This document shows, piece by piece, positions 9,824-18,703 of a stretch of DNA of 23,505 bases. The notes below the pieces were generated by a model. The model worked only from the letters and a program-made list of their open reading frames with translations. It was not told where the DNA came from and did no database searches. Each line of letters opens with the position of its first letter. Within the stretch, counting starts at the first letter, position 1. The stretch lies in NCBI GenBank assembly GCA_958430865.1, contig CAUDNR010000434.1, positions 1-23,505 on the forward strand, read 5' to 3'. A program made the position numbers and the translations under genes. This stretch comes from Entrophospora sp. SA101 (Eukaryota; Glomeromycota; Glomeromycetes; Entrophosporales; Entrophosporaceae).

Positions 9824-10959
9824 TTGATAAGTACTTCAACTTGTTAATGATATAAAAAAATGAAAACATTGATTTGAAAAGATAAGGAATAAATAATAAT
9901 GTATGTTTGTGATTATTAAAAATTATCCAAATTTCAAATGAAAAAAAATCCAAAGATATATAATATCACTATTAAATGTAATTTCATTTCTCAAGATATT
10001 TAATATCACAACTATAGTATCCATATAAATAAATAAAAAATAATTTTAATACATAATAATAGTCGAACAATGTGTCACATTAAATGATTGGGAAGTGTAT
10101 TTTCCAAAATTTTCTGGTGATCAATGTCAAAATTCTGTTAATAAAATTAGCCACAAACCTTAATTTTAAACCTTTTTTGCTCACCAATCTCCACCAAATT
10201 TGAGACACAGATTTTTCAAGACTTTTAGAAAAAAATTAGGAGAGATTATTAATAGAATAGAAAAAAATCTTGATGTTAAAGTTTATCAAACAAATTACCA
10301 CATTTGGAAATTAATTATCTATTTTTGGTTATGACTCCTGATAATCTCTTGCCCACAATTTTTTCCTTTGTGTTGATAACAAAATTTAGTATATTTTTTG
10401 GAGTTTTTTGCCATTTTCACTAAATTTTAATAAACAACAATCCACATAAAGCTATACCTAAATGAAAACTTACAATATTTTACATTTCTTCAACCACTCA
10501 TCAAGTTTGTAAAGGTAATATTGGTAAAAATCTTAGCTTTGAAGTAAAAAGTAATGCTGTTTTTGAATAAATATAGCCTGACATAGAGAGCCTCTATAAA
10601 TATGGGAGAGGGCTCATTAGAAAGCTATAATGTCATAGCCTTATCTTTGATTAATAATGATGTTTGAATTTGTTATAAAAATAATGAAATATTTTAAAAA
10701 CCTGATTTGTTACACAAGTCAGATTTTCTATTTTGTATATGTAATTACACCTCCGTGACATATCATTTGACTGATAAATGACAGGATTCAAAATTCATCT
10801 AGTAGTATATCTAAATCAATCTGATGAAGATCTAAAAAAATATCTATCACAAGAGTGGATGTTACTTTTAAAAATTAATAAAATGAAAATAATCAATGAT
10901 TGAATGTTGATAATTACCATGATTATTACCAATAATTGTTACTTTATTGGAATTAACAG
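9824..10959. other. Gene-free AT-rich stretch left of the kinase pseudogene
   Basis: No supportable gene. A segment at about 10107-10140 (ctggtgatcaatgtcaaaatt) weakly resembles 9421-9445 (tttggtgattttgatgtcaaaatt), suggesting old repeat debris. An imperfect hairpin spans about 10573-10637 (tgacat...atgtca). The last part (about 10936-10959) may still be the 3' tail of the kinase pseudogene. Confidence 0.5.
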
Positions 10960-11108
10960 GTTGGGGATAAGGATACTGGCTGCAACTTTTGATGATGGTT
11001 GCTACCACCTTTGCGTCATATAAAAATGATTGCAACCACTGGTTGCAACCACCTTTACGACCATTTTGTTTCCTTTTTTGGATTGCAACATGGAACACTA
11101 GTTGGGGA
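10960..11108 (-). mobile_element. 133-bp hAT-like MITE, copy 1, with 8-bp target duplication
   Basis: The element body is 10968-11100 (taaggatac ... ggaacacta), flanked on both sides by gttgggga (10960-10967 and 11101-11108), a perfect 8-bp duplication. Read on the minus strand it begins TAGTGTTCCATGTTGC. Internally it contains two degenerate repeats (ggttgctaccaccttt and ggttgcaaccaccttt). Its reverse complement recurs at 12193-12325 with one mismatch. It sits inside the 3' coding end of the kinase pseudogene. Frames crossing it are shadows. Confidence 0.85.
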
Positions 11109-11693
11109 ATTTTAATAATCTGTTAGTATAAACTGTATTTGGATGAATTGCTGCAGTAATTGTTGAAGGATCAAATTTTATTTCATCCATTTTCTCAAAC
11201 TCTTTTCTGATTGATTCTGGTTCATGACCCAGCCTATAATGTTGAAGTGAATCATTCCAAAAATCAATAATCTCAAAAATTCTTCAGCAGTTGGATGTTT
11301 ATCTGGATTAGCATCCATGCATTTGAATGCTAGTTCAATATAAAATTTTGGTGTATTGTTTGAGAATCCAGGTCTTGCACCTCTATATAGCATAGTGGAC
11401 ACTGTTGCAGATCAAATGTGACAAAATTGATCATTGATCTTTTTTATGTTGTGAAACTTGCTATTTCAATTGTTTTAAAATAGAAAAAAAGGATTATATG
11501 TGAAAAGAAAAACTGGTGTAGTGAATCTTTTTTTTTGAATGGAAATATTTCATTATTTTTGTCTTTACTGTTTGGTTAACTAAAATCATTCAGATCATTG
11601 CTAGATCAAAAGTTAGATATGAACTGGAGTTTGGAGTAAAGTCTAGACATATGCACACAATTTATTTTCGAAATTTACCAATCTTTAATTAAA

Positions 11694-11931
11694 TCAAAAG
11701 CATTTTTTCAAAGTCTAAAGCTATTATTTGTTCTTCACTTATATCTTTCTCCACCTTTTCATCTCCTGTTATGTGGAATTCTTCTACTTCATTCAAGGGC
11801 TCAGTCAAATTTCCTTTATTTATGTAAGAAGATACATTGGAAACTACACCTTCAAGCAATAGGTGCATGTATAATTGTAAATCTTGTTTCAGCAGGTGAA
11901 AAATAAAGCTGCATTCACCTTACGGAGTAAA
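11694..11931 (-). pseudogene. Possible coding remnant inside the inserted element
   Basis: About 75 codons are open on the minus strand, including MHLLLEGVVSNVSSYINKG and ending ISEEQIIALDFEKMLLI at a stop. Its amino-acid makeup is protein-like and no stop interrupts it, but I cannot assign a domain. It may be the C-terminal end of the element's own protein or of another captured gene. No 5' exon is visible; upstream lies a MITE. Confidence 0.35.
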
Positions 11932-12000
11932 TGCAAGTGAATGGAGAGTATATACAATTAAATTGATTTACTGCATATTGAAGTATTGAATTTATTATAT

Positions 12001-12151
12001 CATCAGGAAATTAATTTAGTGTAAACTTGCATAAATCTTATGATGCTGACGTAATATTGTGTAAATCTTACAGTGCCGACATAAGTTTTACACTTTTTTA
12101 TTATTAAACTTACAATTGACATGTGTAAAATTTTTTTATATTTTCCGGATG
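12001..12151. mobile_element. Second CATCAGG-type MITE, diverged copy
   Basis: It starts catcaggaaattaattta and ends attttccggatg, the reverse complement of a similar start (catccggaaaat). Inner arms gtgtaaactt and aagttttacac also pair. The interior has a degenerate direct repeat (taaatcttatgatgctgac and taaatcttacagtgccgac). Its length of 151 bp nearly equals the 150-bp MITE at 9672-9821, so they are probably relatives. It lies inside the larger element 11393-12796. Confidence 0.55.
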
Positions 12152-12184
12152 ATCATATATGTATTTGCTTGTGTTATTAACTCC

Positions 12185-12333
12185 ATTATTATTAGTGTTC
12201 CATGTTGCAATCCAAAAAAGGAAACAAAATGGTCGTAAAGGTGGTTGCAACCAGTGGTTGCAATCATTTTTATATGACGCAAAGGTGGTAGCAACCATCA
12301 TCAAAAGTTGCAGCCGGTATCCTTAATTATTAT
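12185..12333 (+). mobile_element. 133-bp hAT-like MITE, copy 2, opposite orientation
   Basis: The body is 12193-12325 (tagtgttcc ... gtatcctta), the reverse complement of 10968-11100 with one difference (an A/G position near 12316). Flanks are attattat at 12185-12192 and 12326-12333, an 8-bp duplication, though here it lies in an ATT microsatellite and so is weaker evidence than for copy 1. It is nested in the 11393-12796 element. Confidence 0.8.
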
Positions 12334-12510
12334 TATTATTATTATTATATTTGTAGTTTATTGAAAGATAATATAACAGTTGATTTATAATAAGCAGACA
12401 TAAGGTTTTTTGGATAATATAATTATTGTTCAAATTAAAAAATGGATCTATACAATCAGAAAGAATGTTGTTACATACTATTATTATTATTATTATTATT
12501 TATATTAATA
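12328..12510. repeat. ATT trinucleotide microsatellites
   Basis: Runs of ATT/TTA lie at about 12328-12352 and 12479-12501, inside the inserted element and next to MITE copy 2. Confidence 0.7.
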
Positions 12511-14347
12511 AAACAACAAATAAACAAAGATAATAAATAAATAGTTTTTATTGCTTTCCCTAAATGAAATAATTAATTTTATTACAAATATTGTGTTTTC
12601 CTAGCCATAATCCCAAGCTGGCTTTAAAGTTGTGTTTGACTATATATCAAAAGTTGAAATTTTTTAATGCTGTGATTTTTTATTCATAATAATTGTCAAA
12701 CCCAATCAAAATTAGATTTTGTAATAATTTGGAATAAGATTGTCAAAAATTTGGCCAATGAAATAGTTGTTTTTGTGATCTGCAACAGTGTCTACTCTAC
12801 ATATTTTCATTGCAAGATCTACATAATGTTCCAAATTATTAAATGGTTGTTTTCCAGTTGATACTACAGACATCAGAACTCCAAAACCGTATACATCTGA
12901 TGCCATTTTATATGGTTTCTCCCTTTAAAACTTCTGGTGCAATATATGATAGTACTCCACATATATCATTTTTGTTTGATGATGATGTTTGACTAGTTGG
13001 GCATGATAATCCTAAGTCTGCAATATATGAATTCATATATTCATTTTTTTGAAGAATATTACCACTATGAAGATCATGATGAATAATTTCTTCTTTATAA
13101 TATTTTTTAAACCTTCAATAATTTGTTTAAGAATATTAATTTCCAGTTTCCATTTTAAAATTTTAAAATCTTTAAACAATTTTGAAGACTTCCACTTTCC
13201 ATATATGCCATTACAAATGTATATTCTTTTGTGATTGGATCTTGTGTTAATCCATAAATATAAATTTTATCATGAAACTTTGTATAATTTTCAAGCTAAA
13301 ATAACAAATAAAATATTTAATTACAACAACAATATTTAAAAAATCTGAAAATGAATGAAAAGTAAAATAATTTACCTCATTAAGAAATTCATCAGAAATA
13401 TTCAGTGAATTATGTAGTTTCTTTAATGCCATTGGCATATCCTTGCTAGTTCCTTCATTATTATAATTTACACATTTATAACCATTTAACCAAGTAACTT
13501 TGTATACAGTTGTAAACCCATCTTCACCTATCTTTTCAATATTTGTTAAATCAATCCATTGAAGATGATTACTATAATGATACTTGGTTGATTTAAGTTG
13601 TGTGCTTTTAATCAACTCATCTAATGTTTCATTGCCACTAGTCCATACTTCAGTTAATAGCTTTAGATCACATGATTTACACCATGAATAATTAGTATTA
13701 TATCTATTGCAGGTTTGACATTCTCCACAATATCCTTTTCTTTCCTTTGAATATCATCAACATCATTTTTGTCAATAGAAGTACCATCATGATATCCATT
13801 TTCATCCAAAGTGTTTTCCATCCTTTAAAAATTATTTGTATTTTTTTATTATATTTGTATAATTTCTAAAAAAACTTTTTTTTAGCCATAAATTTGTATC
13901 ACACAAAACTGTAATTACATTCTGTAAATAAATTTGTCATGACATCCTAATGTCATTAAAGTCGTAAACCATAAAACTATAATACTGTAATTATTTACAG
14001 CCTATAACTATTGTGAGCATGCAATCTGGGTTATTTATTATGGAATCGCCAAATCTGGAAGACTAAACTAAACAGATAATTACAATGAATTAGGTAATTT
14101 TAATGATTTAGATAACATTTATGAATTAGATAACCCAGATGAGTTAATTGAATATTGAAAATGTATTATATTCAACAATTTATTAAAGAAAAACTCATGA
14201 ATTTTTGTGATGTCATAAACATATAAATGCAAACCCACTTAATAACATGGGATTTTCTTGGCCAAACAGTATGCTTATAGACGGGTTACACTGGTATTTT
14301 ATATATTTGTTTATTTTTTACTGTGTTAAATAGTTAAAATGTAGTTG

Positions 14348-14357
14348 GTCACGTGAC
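14348..14357. promoter_or_regulatory. 10-bp palindrome GTCACGTGAC, E-box type
   Basis: A perfect palindrome centred on CACGTG, the core bound by fungal bHLH factors (Cbf1/Pho4 class), about 420 bp upstream of the acetyl-CoA transporter start. A second CACGTGA lies at 14745-14751, only 24 bases before the ATG. In AT-rich DNA two such sites in one upstream region are notable. The function is inference. Confidence 0.4.
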
Positions 14358-14744
14358 ATTCGTATACAAAAAAATTTTCGTTGTAAATTTTATTTTATAC
14401 TGCCAATAAAAAGTTTCTAGTGACCTCAAAAAAAGCCTTCATTACCTATAAAAAATCCTCACATCGGTTCAAGTTACTCGACAACTATGGATATTTAATA
14501 TTAATATGGTTGCCGAAATTAGCACCTTTGATTGATAAGAGTTTAGACAAAAAGTAAACTACCACTAATTTCTAATAATCGTTGCCGGAACCAAAATAGT
14601 TTTTAATAATAATACTATTAATATCCGAAACTAACTTTGCCGAATCTTTATAGACTAAATAATTATTTTAGGAGCCATTGAAAATTACTTTTTTTCTAAA
14701 AACAGCTTAGGCAACAAACCGTCCACAATAAATAAATTAATTAA

Positions 14745-14751
14745 CACGTGA
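14745..14751 (+). promoter_or_regulatory. Second CACGTGA motif next to the transporter start codon
   Basis: It lies 24 bases upstream of the chosen ATG at 14775, so it is probably in the 5' leader or at the transcription start. It matches the core of the 14348 palindrome. Confidence 0.3.
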
Positions 14752-14774
14752 TTTTCTCTACCTTTCATTATATT

Positions 14775-17498
14775 ATGCGAGAATCGACACCAACAACAGG
14801 CTTTCAATTAGAAAAGGCGGAAGAAGAATTTCTTGTCAAACGCGTTGCACATGAAAAAAGCAATAGATCATCAGATCATACAGAAGAAGTTATAGAAACT
14901 AGCAAAACCGAAAGTTCAATAAAGCCTGTTGTTAACGTAATGTTGGAAACATCAGAAAAAATGAGAGAGATGAAAAAAAAAGATTTTATAGATGGACAAG
15001 AAAGGGAGGAAGAAATGAGTTTCTATTCCTCAACGGCAGGAACAGTCGAAGCTTATAAAGGTTTAACCACACAGGATAGACGAAATGTAGTTCTACTAAT
15101 TATTCTATGTGAGTAATTGATTTTTATATTTTATTTACACGTATGAAACATCTTTAATAAATTAAAAACTTTTTTGAAGATTTACTTCAAGGAATACCAG
15201 TTGGGCTAGCGTTTGGATCAATACCCTTTCTTCTTAAATCAAAGTTAACATATTCACAATTAGGAATATTTTCCTTGGCTACGTATCCTTATTCATTAAA
15301 ATTATTATGGTCACCGCTTGTAGATTCTATATATTCGAAAAGAGTTGGACGTAGAAAAAGTTGGATAATACCTATTCAATTGATGACAGGAAGCCTTTTT
15401 ATGTGGTTAGGAGACAATATTGATCATTTGTTTTCAAAGGTAGAAAGAAAAACTTCATTAATAAAAGTATATAAAAAATACATTTATATGTATGTATGTT
15501 AATATCTTTTAACTTTAGGATAAACCAGATGTCTATGTTCTTACTGCCTTATTTTTTATATTGATTTTTTTTTCTGCGACGCAAGGTAATTGATTAATAT
15601 TGATATAGAATGGAACTTGATGAATAAATTGACAAACTTTAATTAATATTCAAATTTCTGTTAATTTTGATCAAGACGTTGCGGTTGATGGTAATTATTA
15701 TTATTGAATATTAAATATAATTACGTATAAAAAAACATTAAATCATTTTTTCTACAATAATAGGATGGGCTTTAACTTTACTATCAAAAAACAGTTTATC
15801 ATATGCCTCTACCTCCCAAACTATTGGGTTAAATACTGGATATTTCTTATCATTTACTGTTTTCTTAGCATTTAATTCTGCAGATTTCAGGTATATTATT
15901 GCAATTATTTATTTTGAAATGAATAATTAAAGAAAAATCTGATAATTTTACTATTTATTTTACTATTTTTAGTAACAAGTATTTTAGAAGTGAACCAAGT
16001 GAAGAAGGAATTTTAGCACTTGGATCATACCTTACTTTTTGGTCGTTTGTATATTTTGCAGTGACCCTTTGGTTAATATTTGCTAAAAGTGAAGTGAGTC
16101 TCTTGGATAAAAATTAATAAAGATTATTTATCTAATTATTGTTTTAATTGACCTATTTATTTATTTATTTACTAAGGATGCAACATATTCAGATGATGAA
16201 ATGGATATTAAAACTGTTTATCAAACTATTTGGAATATTTGTAAAATGCCACGTAAGTTTATATTTCTTTTTATCATATAATTAATATAATAATAATTAA
16301 CATAATAATTAATATATCTACTATATAAATATAAATATTGACATATTGATATATCGATATTGATCAGATATGATGAAACTTATTTTAGTACTTTTAACAG
16401 CTAAAATTGGATTTATTGCCAATGAAGCTGTCACAGCATTAAAATTAATGGAAAAAGGATTTAGTAAAGAAGATTTAGCATTGGCAGTATTGATTGATTT
16501 TCCAATACAGATTTTAGTTGGATATTATGCAGCTAAATGGAGTAATGGACCACAACCATTAAAACCTGTATGAAAGAGGATTTTTTGTTTTCTTGATAAA
16601 ATATTTTACGAAAACATATGCATATGTATAATTTAAATAACGATTAATTTATCTTAATTAATTATAGTGGATAAATGCATTTTATGGACGTATATTTTTT
16701 GCATCTGTAGGTATGCTGGTAGTGTACGTATTCCCTGAAAATAACAAAGTTTCATCAAGTATGTTTTATGTTGTGATTGCAAGCATAGTTTTAAGTTCTT
16801 TTACAAGGTAAGAGGAAAAGAAATTGAATCGATTAATTGAATTAAATATTTATACTAGTTAAATGATTTGTTTTTGTTATTACTAGTACTGTACAGTTTG
16901 TTTGTATATCAGCTTTTATGTCATCAATTGCAGATCCTGTGATTGGTGGAACATACATGACAGTAAGTATTTTTTCAAATTTAATTTTCTTATAAAAAAA
17001 CATATATATATAAATTATTGTTGTTGTTGTTGTTGTTAGCTTTTGGCAACATTTAGTAATTTTGGAGGTACATGGCCTCGTTTCTTTGTATTGGAAGCGG
17101 TTGATTATTTCACAGATGCTTCATGTATAATTAGAACTTCAACAGAAGAAGGTAATTATTAATTATTAATTATTATTAGATATTAAATTATTAAATTAAT
17201 CATTTTATTATTTTATTTAGTATTTAAATGTGTTTCTGAAGAAGAAAAATCACTATGTAAAGAGAAAGGTGGTGTCTGTACTGTTCATCAAGATGGATAT
17301 TATATTGTCTCTATTATTTGTGTGTTACTTGGTATTTTGTCTTTGACAACATTTATAATTCCTACTATTAAAAATTTACAAAGTAAATAAGTAATAATAA
17401 TGATGATGATTGTTTTTATATATTTTATTCTGTTATTAATGATTGTTTGTTTGTTTATTTTAGAGATTCCTCCAAAAATGTGGAAATTAAGAAAATAA
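14775..17498 (+). CDS. SLC33A1: Acetyl-CoA transporter, SLC33A1/AT-1 family, 13 exons
   Basis: This family carries acetyl-CoA into the ER lumen for protein acetylation in animals; the fungal role is by homology. Exons: 14775-15108, 15180-15439, 15519-15585, 15676-15690, 15764-15890, 15973-16093, 16177-16252, 16368-16567, 16668-16807, 16887-16962, 17040-17151, 17221-17382 and 17464-17498. They total 1725 nt, i.e. 574 residues, close to the animal protein at about 550. All junctions are GT-AG and in phase. Signature blocks are YLLQGIPVGL (112-121), KLLWSPLVDS...GRRKSW (152-173), ATQDVAVDGWAL (218-229) and DPVIGGTYMT (463-472). About 11-12 hydrophobic segments follow a charged, presumably cytosolic N-terminus of about 105 residues. 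The ATG at 14775 was chosen because the frame upstream has only a GTG. Exon 4 is only 15 nt. The last exon encodes IPPKMWKLRK; if its intron were retained the protein would end QSK. It is the first of three housekeeping genes in a row. Confidence 0.93.
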
Positions 17499-17587
17499 AA
17501 TTCCAATTAATTATAAAAAACATCCACCAAACCATTTATTGTTATTTATTTGACTCACCAAGTGGTCCTCGAATTGGCATTCGAAAA

Positions 17588-17626
17588 ATGAATATGTTAT
17601 ATTATAGAAATTATAATAATAAATAA
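17588..17626 (+). other. Possible upstream ORF in the uL6m leader
   Basis: ATG at 17588 opens a 12-codon frame ending TAA at 17624-17626. The very next codon, ATG at 17627, opens a second frame that overlaps the start of the uL6m frame. If transcription starts upstream of these, they could lower translation from the main ATG. The transcription start is unknown. Confidence 0.3.
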
Positions 17627-17651
17627 ATGATAATGTTATATATTCTAATTT

Positions 17652-18476
17652 ATGATCATAACACGAAGGATCTTCCAACTGAAAAAAATGTTATTACAAA
17701 AATTACAAAAATTACAAAAATTAAAATTAAATTACAATGCTTCTTCTTTTTCGTTCATCAAACAGTGTTTTTTTTCTACCTCACATTCAAACAAATCTCA
17801 CATAGGTCGTAAACCTATAACAATTCCGTCAGAGGTTGAAATAAAACATGACTTGACACCTAATTTACAGCCAATAACTTTGACTGATTTGAATTCTACT
17901 ACTTTAACAATATCGGGACCATTAGGTAGTCATTCTATGCCAATAAAACCATTTATTAAAATTGAGATTATTGCAAATGAAGAGAAGCGGAAAAGAGAAA
18001 TATTATCAGCCAGGAAAAAAGAAGTTTTAGAAAGCGTCAAAAATCAAGATGTTATCTTTATTGATAGTGATGTGAGTGAAAAAAAGTTGCGTGTAGACAT
18101 TCAAAGTAAGAGCGTAGAACATCAGAGAGCAATGTGGGGTACAACTAGAGCTTTAATAGCAAATTATGTTATTGGTGTCAGCGAAGGTTTCAGAATACCT
18201 ATAAGACTTGTAGGTGTTGGCCATAGAGCTAATATGGAATCAGATAAATTGGTTCTTAGAGTTGGTTACACGCATCCAATTCAACTAGAAGTTCCAGATG
18301 GAATAAAATGTGAAGTGCTAAACCCTACTCAAATATTATTAATTGGAAGTGATTATGCACAATTAACATTATTTGCTGCGAATATACGTAAAAATAAAAA
18401 ACCTGAGCCTTATAATCAAAAAGGTATTTTTGTTGGTGACGAAACCATCAAAAAGAAAACAAGTAAAAAGAAATGA
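17652..18476 (+). CDS. MRPL6: Mitochondrial large-subunit ribosomal protein uL6m
   Basis: A single uninterrupted frame of 274 residues. The N-terminus is basic and free of acidic residues (MIITRRIFQLKK) and ends in an FFSTS-type presequence boundary near residue 40, as expected for mitochondrial import. The mature part begins SHIGRKPITIPSEVEI, then shows LTISGPLGSH (85-94), KSVEHQRAMWGTTRALIANYVIGVSEGF (153-180), LVGVGHRAN, VGYTHP and the C-terminal KPEPYNQKGIF (250-260), all classic L6 blocks. Length compares with about 180 residues in bacterial L6 plus the import extension. Met13 (17688) is an alternative start. The presequence contains the three-residue repeat LQK encoded by a 9-bp minisatellite. 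It lies 153 bp after the transporter on the same strand and converges on LSM4. L6 binds 23S-type rRNA near the sarcin-ricin loop in the large subunit. Confidence 0.93.
   Translation: MIITRRIFQLKKMLLQKLQKLQKLKLNYNASSFSFIKQCFFSTSHSNKSHIGRKPITIPSEVEIKHDLTPNLQPITLTDLNSTTLTISGPLGSHSMPIKPFIKIEIIANEEKRKREILSARKKEVLESVKNQDVIFIDSDVSEKKLRVDIQSKSVEHQRAMWGTTRALIANYVIGVSEGFRIPIRLVGVGHRANMESDKLVLRVGYTHPIQLEVPDGIKCEVLNPTQILLIGSDYAQLTLFAANIRKNKKPEPYNQKGIFVGDETIKKKTSKKK
17688..17736 (+). repeat. 9-bp minisatellite coding for LQK repeats in the uL6m presequence
   Basis: The unit attacaaaa is repeated at least three times and then decays into aaattaaa. The period of three codons keeps the frame, giving LQKLQKLQKLKL, an amphipathic basic helix suited to import. 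Copy number may vary between strains. Confidence 0.7.
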
Positions 18477-18703
18477 TTTTAATATTATTAGAAGGAGGAA
18501 TGGAAAATGAGGTTATTTAAATAGTTATAATTATTCTTTTGTGTATGCGCACTGTATATAATATAATGCATATTATTAAATTTCTTGAATTTATTATGAA
18601 ATTTCATTAATCAGTTGGAAAATAATTTAAAACAATTCTAAGATCTTATATGATGTTAAGATAAAAAATCCAGTATTTTATTTCTTTTAATATATTTTTT
18701 TTA
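18477..18703. other. Convergent 3' intergenic gap between uL6m and LSM4
   Basis: A short AT-rich gap in which two transcripts meet. No gene and no clear polyadenylation motif could be assigned to one strand. Confidence 0.6.

Larger units (their letters stand above)
11393..12796. mobile_element. About 1.4-kb hAT-like element inserted in the kinase gene
   Basis: The left end tagtggacactgttgcagat (from 11393) is mirrored at the right by tgatctgcaacagtgtc (12776-12792). These ends fall exactly where the kinase reading breaks (right side AMKIC..., left side RGARPG...). The flanks ctctatat (11381-11388) and ctctacat (12795-12802) agree at 7 of 8 bases, a candidate decayed target duplication, although 4 bases separate the left copy from the TIR. 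The TAGTG...TGTTGCA terminus is shared with the 133-bp MITE. The interior holds one possible coding remnant (11694-11931, minus) and two nested MITEs. Confidence 0.6.
10936..13821 (-). pseudogene. Tyrosine-kinase-like protein kinase pseudogene, frameshifted and split by transposons
   Basis: Read on the minus strand from ATG 13821-13819. A Cys-rich start (GYCGECQTCN, WCKSCD) resembles the short zinc-ribbon leader common in Rhizophagus kinases. The kinase domain follows: glycine loop IGEDGFTTVYKV, lysine in MALKKL, intron 13375-13296, catalytic loop HHDLHSGNIL, DLG, then YIAPEV and SDVYGFGVLM. The last kinase helices (RGARPGFSNN, CMDANPDKHPTAEEF) resume only at 11388-11101, after a roughly 1.4-kb insertion. 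Reading-frame changes occur near 13740, 13170, 13100, 12918 and 11275, so at least five indels. The C-terminal tail (IKFDPSTI...TNRLLKFPN) is interrupted at 11100 by a 133-bp MITE. With the glycine loop altered (GEDGF in place of the usual GxGxF) and many frameshifts it cannot encode a working kinase. The kinase assignment itself is firm from the motif order. Confidence 0.85.
13822..14774. other. Divergent upstream region between the kinase pseudogene and the acetyl-CoA transporter
   Basis: No gene is seen. It holds two CACGTG sites (14348-14357 and 14745-14750, listed separately) and otherwise AT-rich sequence. Confidence 0.6.

Noticed and set aside
9726..9953. 75-codon minus-strand frame
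   Set aside because: Crosses the palindromic MITE at 9672-9821 and has no recognisable domain.
10818..10835. ctgatga as a hammerhead ribozyme core
   Set aside because: No matching GAAA strand or closing helices nearby.
10868..11098. 76-codon minus-strand frame, and its mirror at 12110-12304
   Set aside because: Both are readings of the same 133-bp MITE in its two orientations, not genes.
17300..17506. 68-codon minus-strand frame
   Set aside because: Antisense shadow of the last transporter exons.
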